Made by a program: the position numbers and the translations under genes
Shown here: positions 21,090 to 25,446 of the stretch, one piece after another
Layout of the letters: every line of letters starts with the position of its first letter
Position numbering within the stretch: position 1 is the first letter of the stretch
Notes under the pieces: generated by a model
The model's database searches: none
The model's input: the letters and a program-made list of their open reading frames with translations, nothing else
Told to the model about the DNA's origin: nothing
Assembly: GCA_041481445.1 (NCBI GenBank)
Contig: JBGPBV010000099.1
Span: 1-25,446 of the forward strand
Reading direction: 5' to 3'
Length of the DNA: 25,446 bases
DNA from: AA29 sp041481445
Lineage (GTDB): Bacteria; Acidobacteriota; Vicinamibacteria; Fen-336

Positions 21090-23111
21090 TCAATTCTTCC
21101 GCGGCTCCTGCTTGATGATCATGTGCGTCCGGACCTCCTCGCGCCCGTCCACGATCACGCGCTCGTCGCCCACGTGGAAGGTCAGGGCCCGGCCCTCCAC
21201 CTGCCCGCTGGCGTCGGTGAGCATCACCTTCTCGCCCACGAGGACCATCGTCTCGCTGGAGGGAGTGTAGGTGCCTTTGGCGCCGGTGGCACGCCGGTCG
21301 GCCTGCTGGACCTCCACCGGCTCCCCCGCCTCCAGCGTCTTGATCGACCCGCCGTCGGGGTTCAGGCTCAGGGTGGCGGTGGGGCTCTTCGTCTGGATGT
21401 CGCCCTGGCGGATGAAGACGTCCCCCTTGTAGTCGATCCGGTTGAGGGCCTCGTCGTAGGTCATCTCCGCCGCCCGCGACTCCACGGTGGCCGGGGTCGC
21501 GCCCGGCTTGTCCGCCTTGGGCTGCATGCGGGAGATCACGCGGCCGCTGGCCTGCAGGCGGCGCGTGCCGTCCGCGCGCTCCTGGATGTCGAGGCCGCCG
21601 GCCCGGATCTCGTCCTTCCCCGACCGCAGCAGCGCCCCGTGCTGGTAGCTGGCCAGCTTCGTCTTGGCCGTGTAGTCCATCTGCCCGGCGGTGACGAGGG
21701 TGGGGTCGTCGGTGCTGCCGAGCAGGCCGGCGCGCATGGCCGACTTCCCGCGCAGGATGTGCTTCACGCCCTCGCGGGCCTGCACGTCGCCCGTCTCCGT
21801 CTTGATGTCGATGGTCTGGGCGTGCAGCTCCGTGCCCTGCTCCTGGTCCACCAGCACCGGGTCCTCGGTCAGGGACAGCGTGGTCTTCGCCCCGTCGTAG
21901 AGCGCCTTCTGGGAGGTCGCGCGCTGGGGCCCGCGCCCGAACGAGACGTCCTTGAAGAACTCGATGATCGTCGCCTGCCCCGTCTGCGGGTCCACCTTGG
22001 CCACGAATCGCTTGCACTCCAGCGTGCGGGGGACCGTCTTGGCGGGCGGGATCGGCTCGGTGGCGAAGGTGGTGTCCTTGAGGGTGCTCAGCTCCTCGAG
22101 ACGGCCCTTCTCGTCGAAGGCGAAGTCGAGCACGTCCGAGCGCAGCCGCTTCCGCTCCGGCGGGTCCTTCGGGCCCGGCATGAGCGTGAGGTCCGCGTCG
22201 GGGCCGGCCACCGCCTGCTGCAAGGTGCGGTCGGGACGGAACCAGAGGTCCAGGCGCCGGCAGGTGAGATGGCGCGGCCCGCTGCCCGCGCTGGAGCTGG
22301 TCATCCCCGGCACCTGGGTCGAGCCGCTCGTCCACAGCTCGACGTCGTCGATGGCCTGCGCACGATGGATGACGTGGTCCTCGTCCGAGAAGTTGACCAC
22401 CAGCCGGTCCGACTTCAGCCGGTCCTTCCCCTGCGTCACCTCCACTCCGCCCAGGAAGCGGAGGAGGCCGTCCCCCCGGGTCCCCTCCGCATGGTCGGCC
22501 TTGATGGTGGTGGCGGGGTTGTCGTTGTCCTGGATCTTCAGGTCGACGTCCTTGAGCAGCTCCAGCCGGCCCGTCTCCGTCTCGTAGTCGAAGCCGTGGG
22601 AGGTCCCCGAGAGGTCCTTGCGCTTGAACCACGTCGGATAGTCGCTCTTGACCGTGGCGCGGTCGCCGCGGTAGATGAGCTCGTCCGTCCGCAGCTCCAT
22701 CGCGTCCTCCGTGACGAGGTGGACGTGTCCCTGGAAGATGGCCTTCTGCTGGACGGCGACGTAGGTCCCCTGGTCGGCGGTGATGGTGGCCTTGCCCGGC
22801 TTGCCCTGGGCCATGTAGGTCAGGTCCACCTGGACGCCCTTGAGATGCTGCTCCTCCTGCTCCTTGCCCTCGTAGGACTCCGCACGCACGATCACGCTCT
22901 CGCGGACGTTGCCGTCCTTGTCCGTCTTGACCGTGCGATGGATGAACCCCTGGAGCCGCGTGCCCTCACGGGAAGGGGGGGCCGAAGGAGAGGGCGAGGG
23001 GGCGGCGGACTTCGCAGCCGGACGGCGCAGCGAGAGGGCGACGGTCGCGGACACGCCGACCAGGACCACCATGAGGCCGCCGCGGATCACTCGTGCGCCG
23101 CGCGGCGTCAT
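21090..23111 (-). CDS. Fused LptC-LptA-like lipopolysaccharide transport protein
   Basis: A 673-residue periplasmic protein with one N-terminal membrane anchor (about residues 10-28, GGLMVVLVGVSATVALSL) and then a Pro/Ser-rich spacer. An LptC-like stretch (about 55-260) has repeated beta strands such as GTYVAVQQKAIFQGHVHLVTE. A long OstA/LptA-like region (about 260-665) contains TYDEALNRIDYKGDVFIRQGD and KGTYTPSSETMVLVGEKV. LptC (about 190) and LptA (about 185) are separate and much smaller in E. coli, so this is a fusion with extra jellyroll repeats that might span more of the periplasm. lptB follows. GGGAGAGG precedes the ATG by 7 bases; GATAAGAT at 23144-23151 is a weak promoter candidate. 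Confidence 0.87.
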   Translation of the reverse strand: MTPRGARVIRGGLMVVLVGVSATVALSLRRPAAKSAAPSPSPSAPPSREGTRLQGFIHRTVKTDKDGNVRESVIVRAESYEGKEQEEQHLKGVQVDLTYMAQGKPGKATITADQGTYVAVQQKAIFQGHVHLVTEDAMELRTDELIYRGDRATVKSDYPTWFKRKDLSGTSHGFDYETETGRLELLKDVDLKIQDNDNPATTIKADHAEGTRGDGLLRFLGGVEVTQGKDRLKSDRLVVNFSDEDHVIHRAQAIDDVELWTSGSTQVPGMTSSSAGSGPRHLTCRRLDLWFRPDRTLQQAVAGPDADLTLMPGPKDPPERKRLRSDVLDFAFDEKGRLEELSTLKDTTFATEPIPPAKTVPRTLECKRFVAKVDPQTGQATIIEFFKDVSFGRGPQRATSQKALYDGAKTTLSLTEDPVLVDQEQGTELHAQTIDIKTETGDVQAREGVKHILRGKSAMRAGLLGSTDDPTLVTAGQMDYTAKTKLASYQHGALLRSGKDEIRAGGLDIQERADGTRRLQASGRVISRMQPKADKPGATPATVESRAAEMTYDEALNRIDYKGDVFIRQGDIQTKSPTATLSLNPDGGSIKTLEAGEPVEVQQADRRATGAKGTYTPSSETMVLVGEKVMLTDASGQVEGRALTFHVGDERVIVDGREEVRTHMIIKQEPRKN

Positions 23112-23194
23112 GCCGGGCCTCTCCCGGAAATGGTCATCAGGCCATCTTATCGCGCCGGTGGAAGCGGCCGTGAGGGGCGGCTATCCTCAGGCCA

Positions 23195-23746
23195 GTGAAG
23201 GCCCCGGAGAGGATCGAGACGGCCCGGCTCCGGCTGCGCCGGCCGCACCCCGCGGACGCCGAGCCGGTGTTCACGCGCTACGCAAGCGATCCGGAGGTGA
23301 CGCGGTTCCTGGGCTGGCCGAGGCACGACTCGATCGGCCAGACCCGCGCGTTCCTCGAGTTCAGCGACGGGGAATGGGAGCGCTGGGGCGCCGGACCGTA
23401 CCTGATCGAGTCGAAGGACGGCCGTCTGCTCGGCGGCACCGGTCTGGGCGTCGAGACGCCCTTCCGAGCCGCCACCGGCTACGTGCTGGCCCGGGACGCC
23501 TGGGGTCTCGGCTATGCCACGGAGGCCCTGCGCGCGATGGTGGCGCTGGCGCCCGCGGTCGGCCTGGGCCGGCTCCATGCCCTCTGCCATCCCGAGCACG
23601 TGGCCTCGCGGCACGTCCTCGAGAAGTGCGGCTTCACGCGGGAGAGCCTGCTGCAGCGCCATTCGGAGTTCCCCAACCTCGAGCCCGGCCGCGCCTCCGA
23701 CGTGTACTGCTACGTGCGGCTGTTCGAGACGGAGCCGGCCCGCTGA
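23195..23746 (+). CDS. GNAT-family N-acetyltransferase (RimJ/RimL type)
   Basis: Acetyl-CoA-dependent acetyltransferase of 183 residues. It opens with ERIETARLRLRRPHPADAEPVF, standard for the RimJ/RimL-like group. The acetyl-CoA pyrophosphate loop is RDAWGLGYATEAL, and HVASRHVLEKCGFTRE is motif B. The natural substrate cannot be told; this group includes ribosomal-protein, amino-acid and antibiotic acetyltransferases. The start is GTG at 23195, in an 83-base gap divergent from lptCA, with no strong ribosome site. Its stop overlaps the CTG of the next gene (CTGA). Confidence 0.9.
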   Translation: MKAPERIETARLRLRRPHPADAEPVFTRYASDPEVTRFLGWPRHDSIGQTRAFLEFSDGEWERWGAGPYLIESKDGRLLGGTGLGVETPFRAATGYVLARDAWGLGYATEALRAMVALAPAVGLGRLHALCHPEHVASRHVLEKCGFTRESLLQRHSEFPNLEPGRASDVYCYVRLFETEPAR

Positions 23747-24099
23747 TCCCGGCCCACGTCGCCTGGGTCGACCACTGGCCGCGGACGGTCGCCTCGCGGG
23801 ACGTGCCGCGTGCCTTCGTCCACATCACCCGCGGCGCCGATCGCCGGGCGCTCGCCGCGCTCGGCGGGCGCCGGGAATACCGCTGGTGGGGTCGGTGGGT
23901 CTTCCCCATCGCCGACGAGGCCGCGCTCGCGCGTCTCCTCGGCTCCCTCCGGGACCTCGGCCTGCCCTTCCTGGGCGCGGGCCCGGGATGGCACCCGGGC
24001 GCCGTGTTCGAGGACCTGCGCGATCGCGGCCTGGTCGCCGGCTCCTACCGGAAGATCTATTGGACGGGGCCGGGAGAGTGGCATGTGCGGGACGCGTAG
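23743..24099 (+). CDS. Unrecognised small protein, probable CTG start
   Basis: I do not recognise the family. The 118-residue reading is rich in Trp, Arg and Gly (YRWWGRWVFPI, GPGWHPGAVFEDL, YRKIYWTGPGEWHV), with no membrane segment or signal. It looks coding because nearly every codon from 23743 on ends in G or C and the frame opens just where the acetyltransferase ends. No ATG, GTG or TTG exists before GTG at 23803, which would give 98 residues and lacks a good ribosome site. CTG at 23743 has GGAG 8 bases upstream and overlaps the previous stop, which favours coupling. The start remains open. Confidence 0.6.
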   Translation: MIPAHVAWVDHWPRTVASRDVPRAFVHITRGADRRALAALGGRREYRWWGRWVFPIADEAALARLLGSLRDLGLPFLGAGPGWHPGAVFEDLRDRGLVAGSYRKIYWTGPGEWHVRDA

Positions 24100-24113
24100 T
24101 TCTCCGCGCCGCC

Positions 24114-24581
24114 GTGCACGAACGAGCAGTGCGGGACGTCGAGCTCACGCCGCCCCTCGCCGATCGGGATCCCGGCGCTATCTTCGATCGCGCTCTCACG
24201 CTCTTGCTCGCGCAGGTCGAGAGCAGGAAGCTGGGCCTGACGCCGAAGCCACGGGCCATCCGGTCTATCCGTCCTGGGACGGATACGGACATTCGGACAC
24301 CGCCTCTCCCCTCACGCACCGTGCCCAGGTCGGTGAAGAGGGAGGTCTGGCGACGTGACAACGGCCAATGCGCCTTCGTCGCGTCCACCGGCCAGAGGTG
24401 CGCGGAGCGCGAGCTCCTGGAGTTCCACCACCTCGATGCCTATGCCAGGCGGGGCCCGGCCACGCTCGCCAACATCTCCCTCCGCTGCCGCCGCCACAAC
24501 CAGTACGAGGCCGAGCTCGCCTTCGGGCCTCGCCGCCCAACGATGGTGCGTGACGACGCGAGACCCTCATCCGCCCCTTAG
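24114..24581 (+). CDS. HNH endonuclease-domain protein, probably N-terminally truncated
   Basis: Encodes the C-terminal half of a common HNH family. A helix DPGAIFDRALTLLLAQVESRK is followed by VPRSVKREVWRRDNGQCAF and the nuclease motif LEFHHLDAYARRG, then ISLRCRRHNQYEAELAFG. The His-His pair, the Asn and the final His of HNH are present, with a Cys pair for zinc. Full-length relatives as I know them have roughly 200 extra residues before this region, and these are not found in any frame upstream. The start is arbitrary: GTG at 24114 or 24129 (155 or 150 residues). It may be a decaying remnant or an active stand-alone nuclease domain. Confidence 0.7.
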   Translation: MHERAVRDVELTPPLADRDPGAIFDRALTLLLAQVESRKLGLTPKPRAIRSIRPGTDTDIRTPPLPSRTVPRSVKREVWRRDNGQCAFVASTGQRCAERELLEFHHLDAYARRGPATLANISLRCRRHNQYEAELAFGPRRPTMVRDDARPSSAP

Positions 24582-24591
24582 GAGACACGTC

Positions 24592-24960
24592 ATGATGATC
24601 CTCATCGCCGGACCCTACCGTTCCGGCACCGGCGACGATCCGGAGAAATTGGCGGCCAACGTCCGCGCGATGGAGGCCTACGCGCTGCCCTTGTTCCGGG
24701 CCGGGCACGTGCCGATCGTGGGCGAATGGATCGCGCTGCCCATGGTCGCCCTCGCCGGCTCGCGCCGGATCGGCGATCCTCCCTTCGACGAGATCTTCCA
24801 CCCGATCGCCGAGCGGCTGGTCGAGCACTGCGACGGGATCCTCCGGATCGGCGGATCCTCCAAGGGCGCCGACCTGATGATCGAGGTCGCGCGGAAGCTC
24901 GGCCGGCGGGTCTTCAGCGACCTCCGCGAGGTGCCCGGATGTGAGGCCGCGGGCGGGTAG
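24592..24960 (+). CDS. DUF4406-like protein, nucleoside deoxyribosyltransferase-type fold
   Basis: A 122-residue soluble protein starting MMILIAGPYRSGTGDD, the glycine-rich opening seen in DUF4406 proteins and the wider nucleoside 2-deoxyribosyltransferase/TIR-like superfamily. EIFHPIAERLVEHCDGILRIGGSSKGADLMI resembles the core with its conserved Asp and GxSxGAD-type loop. No reaction can be assigned. The ATG at 24592 is chosen because GGAGA lies 6 bases upstream; it follows the HNH gene by 10 bases. A palindrome follows 12 bases after the stop. Confidence 0.75.
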   Translation: MMILIAGPYRSGTGDDPEKLAANVRAMEAYALPLFRAGHVPIVGEWIALPMVALAGSRRIGDPPFDEIFHPIAERLVEHCDGILRIGGSSKGADLMIEVARKLGRRVFSDLREVPGCEAAGG

Positions 24961-24972
24961 CCGCGAGTTCCA

Positions 24973-24994
24973 GATTGTTTAGGTCTAAACGATC
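24973..24994. terminator. Palindrome between convergent genes, possible terminator
   Basis: GATTGTTTAG (24973-24982) and CTAAACGATC (24985-24994) pair over ten positions with one G-T wobble. It is AT-rich compared with everything around it and lies between a plus-strand gene ending at 24960 and a minus-strand gene ending at 25014. It may terminate both transcripts or be an operator-like site. No U-tract is present. Confidence 0.45.
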
Positions 24995-25013
24995 TCGCCG
25001 GCCACTGCGCCGG

Positions 25014-25286
25014 TCATTTCGTCCGCCCCTGCATCTTCTCGACCGCGGCCAGGTAGCGCAGCGCGCGCGACTCTTCGGCCGAGAGGGTCCCCCCCGACGC
25101 CATGAGCTCGCGGGCCTTCCGTCCCAGAGCCACGATCTCCCGCGTGAGGCGGGCCCGCGCCTCCGGCCGGCTCTGGGCGAGGATGCGCCGGGTCGTCTCC
25201 TCGTAGGCGGCCACGTCGGCCTCGGTCAGCTCCGGAAACTGCTGCCGCAGGCGGGCGGGATCGACGGGCAGGTCGCGGCCGGCCAT
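25014..25286 (-). CDS. Small helical protein downstream of accA, unrecognised
   Basis: I do not recognise this 90-residue protein. It appears almost wholly helical and charged (AAYEETTRRILAQSRPE, RARLTREIVALGRKARELM, SAEESRALRYLAAVEKMQ), with no signal peptide, Cys or metal motif. Its ATG is 5 bases after the accA stop, so it is very likely co-transcribed with that gene and translated by re-initiation. Confidence 0.72.
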   Translation of the reverse strand: MAGRDLPVDPARLRQQFPELTEADVAAYEETTRRILAQSRPEARARLTREIVALGRKARELMASGGTLSAEESRALRYLAAVEKMQGRTK

Positions 25287-25291
25287 CGCGA

Positions 25292-25446
25292 TCAGGGTCC
25301 TTCCTGGAACTCCGCGCCCAGACGTCCGATGCGCCGGAACTTGTCGTACCGGCCCTGCAGCAAGGCGTCCACGGGAAGGGCCGAGAGCTCGCGGAGCTGC
25401 GCGTCCAGGATGGGGTCCAGCGACGCGAAGAGGGCCTCGGGGTCCA
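25292..25446 (-). CDS. accA: Acetyl-CoA carboxylase carboxyltransferase alpha subunit, C-terminal end (partial)
   Basis: The last 50 residues of a protein that enters from beyond the right edge. The segment LDAQLRELSALPVDALLQGRYDKFRRIGRLG matches the AccA C-terminus in layout: a helix, the Leu-rich turn before the R-Y-x-K/R-F/L-R motif and a short tail. AccA with AccD moves the carboxyl group from biotin to acetyl-CoA in fatty-acid synthesis. Only a tail is seen and the catalytic core is outside the window, so the call is moderate. Confidence 0.72.
   Translation of the reverse strand, partial: DPEALFASLDPILDAQLRELSALPVDALLQGRYDKFRRIGRLGAEFQEGP

Noticed and set aside
18851..21115. A plus-strand open frame of 754 codons opposite rpoN and lptB
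   Set aside because: It is antisense to two clearly conserved genes, and its repetitive His/Val/Leu/Asp composition is that of a reverse-frame artefact.

Overview
The window is a gene-dense, very GC-rich (by eye about 70%) piece of chromosome from a diderm bacterium. Outer-membrane machinery is present as a complete Tol-Pal set and LptB plus a fused LptC-LptA. Codon usage is strongly biased to G or C in the third position throughout. The set of a type III glutamine synthetase, HprK with RapZ, a permease-less PTS, a fused LptC-LptA and a fused 2-oxoacid dehydrogenase E1 would suit an uncultured lineage such as Acidobacteriota or Methylomirabilota/Rokubacteria. The sequence alone does not decide between them. 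I saw no prophage, insertion sequence, CRISPR array, tRNA or rRNA.

Layout. (1) 52-5376, plus strand: tolQ-tolR-tolA-tolB-pal-cpoB, then ssb. The Tol genes are tightly packed or overlapping, and a REP-like hairpin sits at the start of tolA. (2) 5401-8357, plus strand: a type III polyketide synthase, a class I SAM methyltransferase and an FAD-dependent oxidoreductase, a three-gene set that looks like a small phenolic-lipid or quinone pathway. (3) 8358-8441: two hairpins between convergent genes. (4) 8442-11298, minus strand: type III glutamine synthetase and a YceI-family protein. (5) 11369-13504, plus strand: a single-chain E1 alpha-beta thiamine-diphosphate dehydrogenase. (6) 23111 down to 13501, minus strand: one long gene string, lptCA-lptB-rpoN-hpf-hprK-rapZ-EIIA(Man)-ptsH-ptsI-cupin, with ATGA overlaps at four junctions. 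(7) 23195-24960, plus strand: a small accessory patch with a GNAT acetyltransferase, an unknown protein, an HNH nuclease that appears to lack its N-terminal half, and a DUF4406-like protein. (8) 25014-25446, minus strand: the 3' end of accA and a small downstream gene.

How it works together. Group 6 links lipopolysaccharide export, sigma-54, ribosome hibernation and a regulatory phosphorelay (EI, HPr with both His15 and Ser46, EIIA-Man, HprK, RapZ). No sugar permease is visible, so the relay is probably a carbon/nitrogen/envelope signalling device rather than a transporter. Group 1 supplies the outer-membrane constriction machine.

The most unusual point is translation initiation. The FAD oxidoreductase and lptB cannot begin at any ATG, GTG or TTG without losing conserved fold residues. 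Each has an in-frame CTG about 7 bases after a Shine-Dalgarno sequence. A third gene, at 23743, has the same arrangement with weaker evidence.
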